64,000 nucleotides of DNA from Ziziphus jujuba (lineage: Eukaryota > Streptophyta > Magnoliopsida > Rosales > Rhamnaceae), in assembly GCF_031755915.1 (NCBI RefSeq), contig NC_083389.1:28217501-28281500 (forward strand), read 5' to 3'. The position numbers and the translations under genes were made by a program. The stretch's first letter is position 1. Every line of letters begins with the position of its first letter. Below are positions 38,501 to 51,555 of the stretch, piece by piece. Below the pieces are notes generated by a model. That model worked only from the letters and a program-made list of their open reading frames with translations, was not told where the DNA came from and did not search any database.

Positions 38501-40439
38501 TATTAGAGCATCAAGAGCACTGCGTTTCTTTTCTGTCTGTTCATTTCTAGGTAATAGTCTCAGCAAGGAAGCCAGAGTTCTTCCAAATGTCACACCCAAT
38601 GTATGAGGTGGTGACAGGTGAGGGTCTTATGCGTCCATGCTTCAAGGCTCAAACAGGTGATAACAGTTTGGCTTTATGCTTGTTTAGTCCTTATTTATAA
38701 ATGATACTAGAAGAAGTTTTTTCCCCTGTCAAACTTGTTAAATGAAATCTCTGATGCTACTGTATTCTTGATTGATTGAAAACAAGTAGCTCGCCTTATA
38801 CATAAAAATATTTAGGGTTTATGTAGTAAGTTCCATAAGCAAGCAATTTCATTCAGTTAAATTTGTTAATTTGCTATTTCTGTTTTCACACAAGTCATTA
38901 GGATTGCCTGTAAATATTTTAACCCTAGCTTTAGATGTCTTGGTCTTTTTCGTATTATAATCTGCTTTTTTTTGTGGAAATTTTATTCAGCCATTTTTAT
39001 GTAATTCAACTGTTTTGTTCTGTAGGAGGCTTATACTCGGGAGGAAGTGCTCAAATGGTTGAGAATTCCTTAAACGTCCATGGGGATGAGATACTGTATG
39101 TTGGTGACCATATATATACTGACGTAAGTGTATCCAAAGTCCATCAGCGATGGCGAACAGCTTTGATTTGTCGAGAGTTGGAAGAAGAGGTCAGTGTATA
39201 AATTTCCATTTTAACAATTACTGGTATGGATTGAGATGTGACCGTCTTCTGGAACCTATCAAGATGCTAATACCGTTGACTTATTAAATGCTGAAAAAGG
39301 TCTCACTTGTTTGATCTAAAACTGCAGTATAATGCCCTGATACAAAGCCGGGGTCATAGAGCATCACTGGTAGAGCTTATAAATCAAAAGGAGGATGTAG
39401 GAGATCTTTTTAACCAACTTCGGCTTGCTTTGCAAAGGCGAACTAAAGGAAGGCCTGCTCAAGTAAGCTTTTCTTCTGAGATGATGTTAGTGCCAATATT
39501 TCTGATTAGCTAATACTCTTGAGTAGTCTTGTTTTCAATTTCATCGAAGAACATTAAACACCTCATCTAAAAGTGGGGGCAAAGAGATAAGAAAATTGAA
39601 AAGATTAATGTTGTTGTCCATATATCTAAAGTTATTGTGGATTTTCAGACCCGTGCTGCAACTAATATGAATGATCAAGACTTGACAGAAAGCATGCAGA
39701 AGCTACTTATTGTTATGCAAAGACTGGACGAAAAAATTGCTCCAATGTTAGAAGCTGATGGAGAACTCTTCAACAAGAGGTAAGACAAGATTATAGAACT
39801 TTTGAGGTTAACTCATAGACTGACTTCATCGAAGCTGTATATCTAGTAAGGGTTATACTAATAGAATCTCTGTATTAGACATAATTAAATGTGTTATGTT
39901 ACTTCATTGAACAATCTGTTGATCTCCCGCTGTTCCTGTCCTCTAATAGGTGGGGCTTTCTTTCACGGGCCGGTTTATGGGATAAAAGTCATTTGATGAG
40001 ACAAATTGAAAAGTAAGTTTCTCACTCTTTAAAATACTTCATATTTCTGCAATTGGAATCTTATCTGGTCATGGATGTGAGCCTGTGACAGCAATTAAAA
40101 ATGGGATAAATTTTGATCACTTTGGTTGGAATTGGCACTTTGGTTTCTTTTTATCCCGCAGATATGCTGATATATACACATCTAGGGTCTCAAACTTCCT
40201 AAATTACACACCCTTTATGTATTTCCGGTCACAAGAACAGGTATATTAGAGTGTGATAAATTTCTTAACGGTTCACAACCTGAATAGCATTTGGTTTTTT
40301 ATTGGCATGGCATTGGAACCTTTGACTGACTATTTGTTCCTGCCTTTTTATTGTGCAGACTCTTGCTCATGATTCGTATTCATATTACCATTCCAATTTT
40401 AATGGGTGTGCCATTGACAGCCAGGACAACTTTTCATAA
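35233..40439 (+). CDS. HAD-superfamily 5'-nucleotidase (IMP/GMP cytosolic-II type)
   Basis: Seventeen exons close in phase: 35233-35518, 35998-36092, 36387-36506, 36872-36961, 37075-37190, 37567-37666, 37865-37936, 38018-38065, 38155-38232, 38312-38431, 38551-38656, 39026-39189, 39328-39462, 39649-39779, 39950-40012, 40162-40240, 40359-40439, giving 627 aa. Family members remove phosphate from purine nucleoside monophosphates. HAD motif I DMDYT carries the nucleophile Asp (residue about 152), motif II is LLITNSD, and the metal-binding end is YVGDHIYTD. The start MYGTEALAKDYW at 35233 lies in one exon with a variable, Ser/Phe-rich leader of about 95 residues that could be an organelle transit peptide (inference). 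The intron after 37936 uses a GC donor. From memory, Arabidopsis At5g48960 is of this type. Confidence 0.92.
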
Positions 40440-41362
40440 TAATTCTTGATGGTGATTTATTGTGTATTATAGGTTTTTGAAATGGTCTGTATATTTCTGA
40501 TGGACTAAGTTGCAAAAAAGGATGGATAATGAATGTTGGAAAGGATCTGTGACTGTGTTTGGCTGTTTTGCTTCTGACTATTACTGTTAGTAATATCCCA
40601 AGTTAATCCTCAGAAGCAACTTTATCAGATATCTATCCACATGTAAACATATGAAAATTCAAAGACCAGCAAATCAGAATTGATCCCATGAGTTTCAAGT
40701 GATATGCTCAAACAATAATTAAAAGTTCTGGAAATGTATTTATTGGACATAAGACATAATTGTATAGAATACATTAGGCAAAATGTACACAACCCCTGAA
40801 GTTAAAAAACAAGCAGCTCCCAACTTATTTAAACAATTATTCTTATGTTTATATGGAGAGCTAAAATTTCAAAGTTATTTTATTAACCAAATATGAAAAA
40901 GTAAAATATGTTTTTTTTTTTTTTTTTAAATTCTTTTCTTGTATAGTTTTCAAGTTCCAAATCTTGGCTTTTAGTTGTTTACACAAGATTGTCTTTTACA
41001 ATAATAAATTTTAGTATTAACTGAAGAAAGCAATTTTTTATTATTATTTTTAAAAATAAAAAGTAATAAAAAATTGGTCAGGAAAGAAAGCAATGTCGAG
41101 TGCATGTTTTAAAAGTTTCCTGTAAATTTATCAATAATAATAATAATAAAATAACAAATTTGGAAACAAAATTTGAAACTTGTAAATTTTATAAATTAGG
41201 ATATCTATAATGCTTGATTTTATTTTTAATACATGTATAATTAAAGAAAAGGAAAAAGCCAACCCATGGTTGCTTTGAACGCATTGTCGTAAAGCTCAGC
41301 TTTTATCAGAATCTGGGAAATAAGAATTGGGAAGCGAGAGAAGAATTTGGTGGGAAGGAAGG
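40440..41362. other. 3' flank of the nucleotidase and TGD4 promoter
   Basis: Two co-directional plus-strand genes about 0.9 kb apart. A/T-rich with T17 at about 40911-40927 and (TAA)n near 41133. No further gene seen. Confidence 0.6.
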
Positions 41363-44013
41363 ATGAGGAAGCTGAGATGGGTAATGGATGGTTCTGGGTT
41401 TTGGGAAGTTGACGCGTCGACGCCAAGGACCCTTGAAGCTCAGGCTCGGGCGGTTCCAAGTGACCCACTTCCACTGGGATTGTCGAGAGGCACCAGACTT
41501 TCCAGGCCCAAACAGATTGACTTCATGCAGCGTTTCATGGCTGCCCCTTTTGTCCCTTTCTATGCCGGAAACACCTCCAATGGTGGCACTGGCTGGGCTT
41601 TGCAACGTGTCCTCACCATCCCATTTTCCAACAACTGGTAACCATCAAAACCCCAATTCTTTCTTTGTATATGATAAAATTCGACACCTACCCGGATGTT
41701 TGAACAAAGCAAAATTTAAGCTTTTTGTTAAGTTTATACAATTTGGTATTGACTAATGGTTGGGTTTGAGAAGCTATGCAGGTTTGGGACTGTGCTAGGT
41801 CAGTTCAATGTGCAAAAGTTGTTGTCTTTGGTGATGTCCAGTCGGGAGGCAGCTCGATCAGAAACCCCATGGCTGCAAAGCATTACTGGACACCTAAAAG
41901 ATAAATCTTTATATGCAGTTGGTTTTTTTTCAGAGTTATTATTAACAAATGATGATACACTGCTTGTTAGTTTTGACACTTATGCTGCTGATAACAATAA
42001 ATCTCGGAAGAAAGCGGTTTTTCATCACAAGGCAAGTCTTATTCAGCTTCTTAGGCTTTACTTTATCAAGGTTCAACTCTTATGAATTCATAGCTTGGAG
42101 AAAGGGCTTAGGAAGAAACTGGCCATAAGTGAGTGTAAGAAAAAGAAATTCTCAAAGAGATAAGATACATGATTTAGCTTTAAGTCCTTAAAGAGTTCAC
42201 ATTTGGGTTTAAATTCTCCAAGGTGGTTTTCTAAGTGGTCTGATGTTGGTTGTTAACTAGTTTCAGTTTTTGTTTGTTGACATTGTTGCATCTTAGCTGG
42301 TGCTGCGTTGTGTTTATAATATGGTTGGCTATAGCCTGTGGCTTGCTGCTTTATGTTTTTGTCTGGTTCTTGCTTTTGTTTGTTGCGTTCATGTTAAATG
42401 ATGCTTAGCATCTTTAGAAAGATTGTTAGGGTGACTTCTCTACAAGGTGTTTTTTGGGGAATCACCTAATTGGTGATTCTTCCGCAATCACCAAACAGAT
42501 AATTTCTCTTAAATAAAATCACTGTTAAAACATTTAGATATTTGTTTCCAAAAACTATATGAAATTGGTTTTTTTTTTTTTTTTTTTTCTTTTTTAATCC
42601 TTTTTGCAGTGCTTTTAGGGCTATAGAAATCACTCTTCTTAATGATCTTATTGCGGTTTGATTACCCTGACAATTTTTTTCTTTTTCTTTTTATTTTATT
42701 TTATTTTATTTTTTTTGGTTGCATTCAGTGGTATGACCATTTGTTTCTCTTATGTGCTTGCAGTTTCCTCACCACAATTTAACAGTAGAGGCAGCTTGGC
42801 CAGGACTTTTTGTCGACAAGCTTGGTAATTACTGGGACGTACCATTCTCAGTGGCAGTTGATCTTGCTTCAGTTGCTTCTGACTCTGGTGAAAGTTATCA
42901 TCTGTGTATGCACCACAATTCGGGCTTTCCAGAACAGTTTGGTGGCGATCAGAGTAATCAAGTTCCCACTACACTGCTTCCTGGTTTTTCAGTCAAAAGT
43001 GCCTTTTCCTTTAAGAAGAATATTGACATTTGGAGAAGTAAAGATCAGAAGTTGAAAATGGTTCAGCCTTTTGATATATTCCTTTCGAATCCTCAAATTT
43101 CAGCTTCAGGGATCATTGGTATGATATTTCCTCTTCATTTACTGAATTCATAAAAAAAACTCTTGGTGGAGTTGAAAATAACTTATCGTGTCTTTGCTTA
43201 ATTGATATGTGCAATTAATATTTGAAATTCGCTTTTCTCGTGCACACAGGTGCTGCTGCGACTGCCTCTTTTGGGAATAATTCAAGCAGGTTGCAGCTGC
43301 CAGGTGATTTTCAAGGTTTTAGTCTTCAAGCTCCTGGTGTAAAATCTGCCTTTCTGGCAGATTTATTTGCAACTCTGTCGTTTACAGCCCAGCATGGAAA
43401 CTTCCAAAGGCTATTTCTAGACCTTTCAAGGTTTCATGCGCGCCTAGATTTTCCTTCTGGTTCTAAGTTACTTTCCGGTGCTACACGTTTAGCACAAGAT
43501 TTTTTCAACTCTCAACAACCAAGTATGGAAGCTCTTCAGGCCATTTGTCCTAATACAACACTTTCATTTCAGCAGCAGGTATGTGAAATTTCTATCACAA
43601 TGTTTGATGTTTTGATATACTTTCTTAATAGCTTAGGTTGTTTTTTAGCACGTGTGATTTCCAGAAAGGGTGAATTTGAATTGTGTTGGGAATAGCTTGG
43701 ACTGAAAACATTCTCCTTTTAAAGATTTAAAATTTGTTTTGCCTTTTATATGTTTTGATCATTGCAATATGTATGTTTCTAACCATCAGTAATGAGTTCC
43801 CTATAAATTTGATTGCAGATTGCTGGACCTTTCAGTTTCAGGGTTGATTCAGGAGTGGCAGTTGATTTAAGAAACAAAAGGAAGATACAAGTGGATGAGC
43901 CAGTATTTGCCATTGAATATGCGTTACAGGTCCTTGGTTCAGCCAAGGCCGTTGCTTGGTATTCCCCAAAGCACCAAGAAATCATGATAGAGCTTCGCTT
44001 TTTTGAGACATGA
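41363..44013 (+). CDS. TGD4: TGD4, chloroplast outer-envelope lipid transfer protein
   Basis: Five exons: 41363-41637, 41782-42031, 42764-43118, 43250-43578, 43819-44013, giving 467 aa, close to the length known for Arabidopsis TGD4. TGD4 sits in the outer chloroplast envelope, binds phosphatidic acid and helps move ER-made lipid to the plastid with the TGD1/2/3 transporter. The N-terminus has the hallmark ARAVPSDPLPLGLSRGTRLS and RPKQIDFMQRFM; the rest is the beta-rich region ending in IMIELRFFET. The start at 41363 (MRKLRWV) is chosen because it puts the conserved segment at the usual distance; an in-frame ATG at 41327 adds 12 residues. Intron 2 (42032-42763) has a GC donor, AAG|GCAAGT. Confidence 0.93.
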
Positions 44014-44552
44014 AGCAGCAGTATGATGTTTGTTTAGGAATTCTATTAATTTCATATTTTTATGTCAGAATTTCTAAGAAAGATTGGTTTGATGTCGTTA
44101 TGGCTGGTGCAATTGGGAATCAACTTTTACATGCTAGAGCTAAATCACTCATTTTTAACTTTTGAAGGCTATCAAAATGGGTCTTCTAGAAATGACAAGC
44201 AAATGACTGCATAATAAGCATTTAAACCAATCCCGATCCCAACCCCAGTCAATGAAGAAGGTGATTTCAAAGCTTCTTACACCATGGAAATGTAAATTTT
44301 GTTTTGCATATATGTGCCTCATCTAAAAGTAGTGTGCAAAAGAAATGCTGTGTAACCAAAATGAAGATCAACAAGAGGTCTTTCTGAAAAAGATATATTT
44401 GAAAAGCTCAAAAACAAATGAGATATTACTTTAATTTTCCCAAATATATATATCTAGGGATAAGGTAAGGCAAAGCACTCGTACACCAATATTGAGAGGC
44501 AAAAGATGGCTCTAAAATAATCATTTGAATATTGTTTTGGTACAATCGAAAT
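44014..44552. other. Convergent spacer between TGD4 and the pseudouridine synthase
   Basis: The two genes point at each other across about 540 bp. This holds both 3' UTRs; no additional gene or clear terminator signal was seen. Confidence 0.6.
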
Positions 44553-46504
44553 TTAGTAGAATGGAAGCTTACATTTTCTCACTGTATGATGCCTACCAAA
44601 GCTGGTTAGTGGGCAATCTGACGGAAGGCGTAAATGCTGTTCATTATACTTAATACTCACGAGACATAGCCCATGGGGTGGGGCAGACAAGGCATATTTA
44701 GCAAGCTCTTTACGATCTTGTGTTGCCAAAATCATGGGGACAATATCAGGAGGAATTGCTTCCTTTCCAATCTGAAGCAGCAGAGCAACCTGCAAAACTC
44801 AATATTAGAAAAATGCTTATTCGGCTGATCTTTTTACCATCATTTTGTTTGCAACCAAAAACAACCACTTGATGAGTTACATAATAGCACACCAGTTACA
44901 TTCCAAACGAAATTAATAAAGATTAATGACTTTACCATGTTACGAACTTGTCTGTATAAGAAACCTGTGCCTTCAACTTCTAGCTGTAAAAGAGGCCCCT
45001 AGGTAATGTTATGACAGATAAGTTAAAAATGCAACATAATTATAGACCAGTCTTCACAGACAAGCTAATATAAGACCCTAAAATTGAAACAAGTTATGAC
45101 CATTACCATCTCATTGACATCAAAACTAAGTATATTCTTCACTGGATCCCGCACTCTATCATTGTGTGATGCATTAACAAAAGCAGAGAAATTATGCTTT
45201 CCAATAAAGTGCTTTGCAGCTTCTCTCATGGCAGTAGCGTTGAGTTTATAAGCACTATGGTAAGCATAGTGGCGCAGAAATGGGTCCATGACAGTGTCAT
45301 TGTATATCTTGTAATGATAAATCTTGCTTTCTGTTGAAAATCGAGCATGGAATTCTGGCACTGCAGGACTAATCTCTCTAACTCGGATATCAGCAGGCAG
45401 AAGACCATTCAAAGCTGCATGAATGCTATCCAAGCTATCATAGTTGAAAGGTGTGACAAAGTGAGCCACCTGAAAGCTTTACTGGTCGTTAGTTTGAGAT
45501 TGGTCGATGAATGATTTTTGAATCCACATAAGACTCAGAAAGTCAGACCTGACCCAAGGCATGAACCCCAGCATCCGTCCTGCTTGCTCCAACCAAAGAG
45601 AGATCCTTCCTCTCTAGCTTTGTTACATGAATTAAAGCTTTTTCCAAAATGCACTGTATGGTTGGCGGTGACTGCTGATATTGCCAACCTGAAAAAACAA
45701 GATCAAATCTCTTGTTGAATGGGGTTTAATTTTGACTGAACAACAAGATGGCCAGACTTAATGTATAACATGAAGAAAACAAAAACGACTTGACCTATTA
45801 GTAAAATTGTTTCATGAAGGATGATTCAAGATTGCAATATTGAGTGGTGCAGAAATTAACATTACAGATTTATAACTACACAAATAGTCAGAATTGTTGC
45901 CATGGCATTCACGATACAAAACAATAAAGAACCAAGAATCATACTTGATAAGCATGGCCTAAGCACTAGTAAAAGCTGAACAAGCAACATATTCAGCCAG
46001 AATGCATGCATTTCTCCGTTAGAGAAGTCCAACCCTCAGCTAACATGAGAATATAGCCGAAAGAATGGAAGTATAGCACACAAAATTGACCCATTGATAC
46101 CCAGAACATAAGCATTATACACTGTATGTCAACAAGTGGGCATTTCCTTCGAGGTCACCCCTCTAAAACATAAACAAGGTTCCAAGTGTGTAATGCGAAA
46201 TATAAATCTATAAGTAGAAGGTTTTGCACAAAGATGCAACAATGATATCAATTAATTTAATTAAAAGGTGGCAAAGAAGACCAAATGGCGTCTAACAGAA
46301 AGGAAAGGAAAGGAAGGAATTCGAGAGAACCTGAATAATGGGTGCCGTCATATGCAATAAGCAAACGCCATTTAAACGCAGCAACTGTGGGATTCATCCC
46401 CACACAGTTAGCAGCATCCTCCCCACCACCTTTGTTCTGCTAAATTACACTTTTTTTTTAATTTTTAGTCTCGGAGATTAATTCCCAATAATCCACCATT
46501 AAAG

Positions 46505-46541
<37 letters not shown>

Positions 46542-46622
46542 CATTACCGAGCCGCTAGTGGTTGAAGAAAGAGACCCATTAAGATTTGGAAGAGCAGGAA
46601 GGCGTACCACTGCATAACTCAT
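44553..46622 (-). CDS. tRNA pseudouridine synthase, TruA family
   Basis: Six exons close in phase: 46548-46622, 46331-46436, 45549-45688, 45107-45469, 44936-44983, 44553-44789, giving 322 aa. The enzyme isomerises uridine to pseudouridine in the anticodon arm of tRNA (positions 38-40 in family members). The catalytic Asp is in GASRTDAGVHA (exon 3). Supporting family motifs: WRLLIAYDGTHYSGWQYQ, FHARFSTESKIYHY and LEVEGTGFLYRQVRNM. The length is close to bacterial TruA plus a short leader (about residues 1-45), possibly organellar, though this is not a clear transit peptide. The MSYAVVRLP start is the first ATG before the (GA)n-containing intron 1. From memory, At3g06950 is similar. Confidence 0.92.
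46507..46540. repeat. (GA)n microsatellite in intron 1 of the pseudouridine synthase
   Basis: About 34 bases of GA repeat a few bases from the donor of exon 1 (exon end 46548). On the gene strand this is a CT tract just inside the intron. Confidence 0.93.
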
Positions 46623-47835
46623 ATCCTCCCCCACTTTCACAGCAATTAGACTTTCTGTTAAAACAGTTGGTTAAAAGTGGCATGACATGATACAAAATCT
46701 GAGAGTTTCATGCTTTTAAACACCGAAATGGGCTTTGCGACTTTTGCTTTAGTCTCAGTGCTGCTGCCTAATCTCTTGTCAGCGACACTGCACAGTGCTA
46801 CGGTCTAAATTACAATAAAGGTCCATCTATTTTTCTTTACCTATTATTAATATTATTTTATCAATTCATCAAAAAATTAATTAATACCTGGGTTTATTCA
46901 AAAAAGTCTTAGCCGTATATTTTTCTGAGATCCACGTTGACTTTTTGAGCGGGTCCAATCCAATCGAACGGATGGGATATTCTGCGTAAATAGTTGAGTA
47001 TGATGATGAGGAGGTGACCCACAAATGAGATGAGAGGGCTGGAGAGACGAGTCAAAGATCGAAAAGATGTGAAAAAATATATCAACGGATAGAAGAGAAT
47101 AGGTGTAGCGTAAGGAGAATGGAGGATGGGGCAGTGGAGCGGAAGTGGAACGCACGGAACTGTTAACGTCTGAAAGTCCAGCTCTTATGCGGAGGCACCT
47201 CTCTCGCTCTTTCCTATTCGTGCGGTCAGACGAATTAACCACCGTTGATATTGCAGAAGTCGAACCCCAATAAACCATAACAAAAACCAAAATAAAATTA
47301 ACTTAAAAAAAAAAAAAACTGAACTAAAAGGCCTCCCAGAGAAAGATTTTGGAGCTTCTTCGTTTTTATCCCAGTCTGGCTTCAAGGTAAGCGTCTTTTC
47401 CCTTTTAATGCAATTTAGGGTTTTCTGTTTGACATTAGGGTTCTTGCTTTTGTTCTATCGTCCTCGTCCCGTATTGGTTGTGGTCCTTCTTTTTTTTTTT
47501 TTTTTTTTCTCTCTCTTAATTTCTGATTATTTTCGGCTTGTGTGTTTTTCAAATATATGAAATGTTTATCCGCTCCGCAAAGAAAAGAAAAAGCATGGCA
47601 ATCTTTATCTTTGCTCTGGGGATTTCGTAACTGGGATTGTGCGGGTTTAGATTCTACGCTATCTAATGTTGGAAAGTCTCCAACTTTATCGTTATATGTA
47701 GAATGTGGCTCTAAGCTTTTGTTTTGCTTGTTCCTGTGACTGAGCTTCCCAATTGAATCTGCAAAATTGATTTCTCATATTCAAAGTTTGAATTTCCCGC
47801 AAACTTCTAAAGCTCAATCTTTTATTATTTAGGCC
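46623..47835 (+). promoter_or_regulatory. Divergent promoter region and MUSTANG 5' leader with intron
   Basis: The pseudouridine synthase (minus) and MUSTANG (plus) start apart from each other, so both promoters lie here. A probable 5' UTR exon ends at 47386 (ttcaag|gtaagc), and its intron runs 47387-47832 to an AG three bases before the ATG (atttag|gccATG). A leader intron is common in this family and often raises expression; that role is inferred. Confidence 0.6.
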
Positions 47836-50418
47836 ATGGCTGCTAAGAAAATTATAGCAATATGTCAGTCCGGTGGGGAGTTCGTGACCAATAAAGATGG
47901 ATCCCTTTCGTACAGTGGGGGTGATGCCTATGCAGTAGACATTGATCACCAAACCCAACTCGAAGATTTCAAGTCGGAAATTGCTGATATGTTTAGTTGC
48001 AGTGCTGATACGATGAGCATCAAGTATTTCCTTCCTGGTAACAAGAAGACTCTCATTACAATCTCCAAAGACAAGGACTTACAGAGAATGCTCAATTTTC
48101 TTGGGGATTCTGTCACCGTTGACGTGTTTATCATCTCTGAGGAAGCTGCTGCTAGGAATGTATCCAACATGCCAGCTAGTAGGTAGTTAAATATTCTTGT
48201 TTCTGGACTATTGCTCACCCTTTTTGTCAACTGCATGCATTTTGTTTTTGCTATGTGAACGTTTTATGCTTCATTTTGCTCAATACTCTGCTGCATTCAC
48301 AAGATGATACAAAGGTCAGGTGATTTGCTTCTCAACAAACTTTCCTTGCTTTATTACAGAAATTGACTTGTGACTCTATCTGCCTTGCTTTGAATTGTGA
48401 AGACTGTACTTGTGAACCAAAGTTGAGCATTTCATGGAAGTGACATGAATGTATCTTGTGTGTTCCTTGCCAAAAAGACTACTAATGGAATGGTTCAATG
48501 TTTCAGGTCAAGCAGGACAACTGTGTCCGAAGCTGTGGTTCCTATTGTTGAGCCTGTTGACGTGGCAGTTGATATGGGCAATGCCAGTGATCGACTTGAC
48601 ATGGAGCTCAATGAACCTCCTTTGCATTGTGTTCCTCTGGGTTCTTATGATGACAAGCATCACAAAGCTGCACAGCAGTGGGAAAACACAATTACTGGGG
48701 TGGACCAGAGGTTTAATAGTTTTAGTGAATTCCGAGAAGCATTGCATAAGTACTCGATAGCTCATGGATTTGCTTACAGATATAAGAAAAATGACAGTCA
48801 TCGTGTTACTGTAAAATGCAAATCCCAAGGGTGCCCATGGCGGATATATGCATCCAGGTTGTCTACCACCCAGTTAGTTTGTATCAAGAAAATGAACACG
48901 AATCATACATGTGAAGGAGCTGCAGTGAAAGCTGGGTATCGAGCAACTAGAGGTTGGGTGGGAAGTATCATAAAGGAGAAGTTGAAAGTTTCTCCTAACT
49001 ACAAGCCAAAGGATATTGCAGATGACATCAAACGAGAGTACGGAATTCAATTGAATTATTCTCAGGCATGGCGTGCAAAAGAAATTGCGAGGGAGCAGCT
49101 GCAAGGTTCCTATAAAGAGGCATATAATCTGTTACCCTATTTCTGTGAGAAGATAAAGGAAACCAATCCTGGCAGTATTGCAACATTTACCACTAAGGAG
49201 GACTCAAGCTTCCATCGTCTCTTTGTAACTTTCCATGCCTCAATTTTGGGTTTTCAACAAGGTTGCCGTCCTCTCCTTTTCCTTGATAGCACTCCTTTAA
49301 ATTCAAAATACCAAGGTGTATTGTTGACTGCAACAGCAGCAGATGGTGATGATGGTATCTTTCCTGTAGCCTTTGCGGTTGTGGATGCTGAATCTGAGGA
49401 TAACTGGCGCTGGTTCTTAACAGAACTGAAATCTGCCCTGGAAATGGAACTGAAACAACTGTCAACATCTCAGCAGTTCACGTTTGTTGCTGATTTTCAG
49501 AATGGTCTGAAAGAGTTATTGGCTGAGATATTTGATAAATGTTACCATGGCTATTGTTTACGCCATCTTGCAGAGAAGCTTAACAGGGACTTGAAGGGGC
49601 AATTTTCTCACGAGGCAAGGAGATTCATGATCAATGATTTTTATGCTGCCGCTTATGCACCGAAACTCGATGGTTTCCAGCGTAGTGTAGAAAACATTAA
49701 AGGCATTTCACCTGAGGCTTACAATTGGGTCATTCAGAGTGAACCAGAGCACTGGGCTAATGCATTCTTTGCAGGAGCAAGGTATAACCACATGACATCA
49801 AACTTTGGTCAGCACTTCTACAGTTGGGTATCAGAGGCACATGAGTTGCCGATCACACAGATGATTGATGTGTTACGAGGCAAGATGATGGAATCTATTT
49901 ATACAAGACGAGTGGATTCCAACCAGTGGATGACAAAACTAATACCATCCAAGGAAGAGAAGCTAGAAAAAGAAACTTCAATAGCTCGATCTCTACAAGT
50001 GTTGCTCTCACACGGTAGCACATTTGAGGTTCGTGGGGATTCTGTTGAGAGTGTTGATGTTGATCACTGGGATTGTAGCTGCAAGGGATGGCAACTTAGT
50101 GGTTTACCTTGCAGCCATGCCATTGCTGTAATAACATGCCTAGGTAGGAACCCGTATGATTATTGCGCCAGGTACTTCACGGCTGAGAATTACCGTCTAA
50201 CATATTCAGAGTCAATTCACCCTGTTCCAAATGTGGACAAACCGGTCCAGAGTGAATCAACTCAGGTAGTGGTTACTGTAACCCCTCCCCCTACAAAACG
50301 ACCGCCAGGTCGGCCAAAGATGAAGCAGTCTGAATCAGTGGACATAATTAAACGGCAGCTCCAGTGTAGCAAGTGCAAGGGCCTTGGCCATAATAAGAAG
50401 ACATGCAAAGGTTCCTAG
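47836..50418 (+). CDS. MUSTANG-B type domesticated Mutator transposase (PB1, MULE, SWIM)
   Basis: Two coding exons, 47836-48182 and 48507-50418, join across an AGG codon and give 752 aa. Domains in order: PB1 (residues about 5-105), a linker, the Mutator-type DNA-binding region (about 175-290, with CPWRIYASR), the transposase core (about 365-480; LLFLDSTPL and VADFQNGLKE hold likely catalytic Asp residues), a SWIM zinc finger (WDCSCKGWQLSGLPCSHA, about 625-650) and a C-terminal zinc knuckle (CSKCKGLGHNKKTC). An N-terminal PB1 fused to a MULE transposase marks MUSTANG-B genes, immobile former transposases that plants keep for growth and reproduction. I saw no terminal inverted repeats around it, and the frame is fully open, both fitting domestication. 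At3g06940 is a likely counterpart from memory. Confidence 0.9.
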
Positions 50419-50765
50419 TAGACATATATTTTAGGAAGGAAGTTGTAAGTAGGTTGCCTTTCAGCTGTATATGCTTCTGACTATTTTTGGGTTTGCAGTT
50501 TAGGGTTGAATTTTTCAAGCTTGAGATAGCTGTTTAGATAGTTTCTTTTATTTGTAAACCATTCTTTGGTTTGCAAGTTATTCTATTATTCTTATTCTCA
50601 ATTTGCAATGCTGCTTGACCTTCAACTTAAATCTTAAAAGTTTCACAATGCCTTGTTAAGTTACTTTGATATATTTACTATTGTTTTCAAGTTATGTATG
50701 CTTCTGTGCGACATGCTTATATGTTAATTTCCATCATCAGGTTTTCTAATTTGGAAATAAAATAA

Positions 50766-50770
<5 letters not shown>

Positions 50771-50798
<28 letters not shown>
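50771..50798. repeat. A28 run
   Basis: Twenty-eight A about 350 bp past the MUSTANG stop. I looked for flanking duplications typical of a retroposed tail and found none. Confidence 0.9.
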
Positions 50799-50799
<1 letters not shown>

Positions 50800-51334
50800 T
50801 GTTTTGGAAGCTAAATGCCTTTGTATTGTTCAGTTGTTACAAGGTTTGGCGTTGTGCTCCGAAGTAAAAAGGAAGAGATTATGGTGTGGCAAATGGAGGT
50901 AGGGGACAAAGTTAGGGCTAACGGGTGGGAAAAGGATGACCATATCATAGAAAACAAATTGTAGATAATGCAATAAATTTTGCCTCGGAGTCTATATGAA
51001 TTATAGATAGCATTGGTGTGCAAATTTAACATCATAAGTTCTGAAAAGTGGCAGATATTATTTCATAATATACAGAGTCGGCTTCCATGGAGGCGGCCAG
51101 TGGATGAGATCCAATGATTTCTGGAGGACTCTCCCAGGCTCTTATCGTAAAGAAATAATGCAAAATTTTCATTAGCAACCGACAAAGGCAGCTTGTTAAA
51201 CAAAAGATAGATAAAAGAATTAACTTAAGGGATCAAACGGTGAAGCAAAAGGAGTGAGTGCTTAGGAGGTTGACATCTGGGATGTTATATTAGGACACAT
51301 GGCCTACTCCCAACACTTGCAACATTCCCAATTA

Positions 51335-51341
51335 GCCACGT
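51335..51341. promoter_or_regulatory. ABRE core upstream of the LEA gene
   Basis: gccacgt, the complement of ACGTGGC, lies about 325 bp before the LEA ATG, and another ACGT occurs in cacacgttc near 51433. ABA-response elements are usual before LEA genes; function is inferred. Confidence 0.4.
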
Positions 51342-51555
51342 TGTATTACACCCGTCAATTTCAGTTTCAGTTTCCAACCATCTTCTTTGCTTTCCTTAAA
51401 GCCCCCCACCCCCCGCATCCCTCGGTATCACACGTTCTGATCATATCCATTTCATTCTTTCTTCACTACTCGTTTTCTCAACAACTTCCAAATTCCCCAT
51501 AAGATCCGCCTCAAACTCCCTGTGCCTGCTACTACTATTTCTCTTCTATTATTAT

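Noticed and set aside
47836..50418. Active Mutator transposon
   Set aside because: The PB1 domain, the leader intron and the absence of visible terminal repeats point to a domesticated gene.
50771..50798. A28 run as a retroposed gene tail
   Set aside because: No flanking duplication and no coding remnant upstream beyond the MUSTANG 3' UTR.
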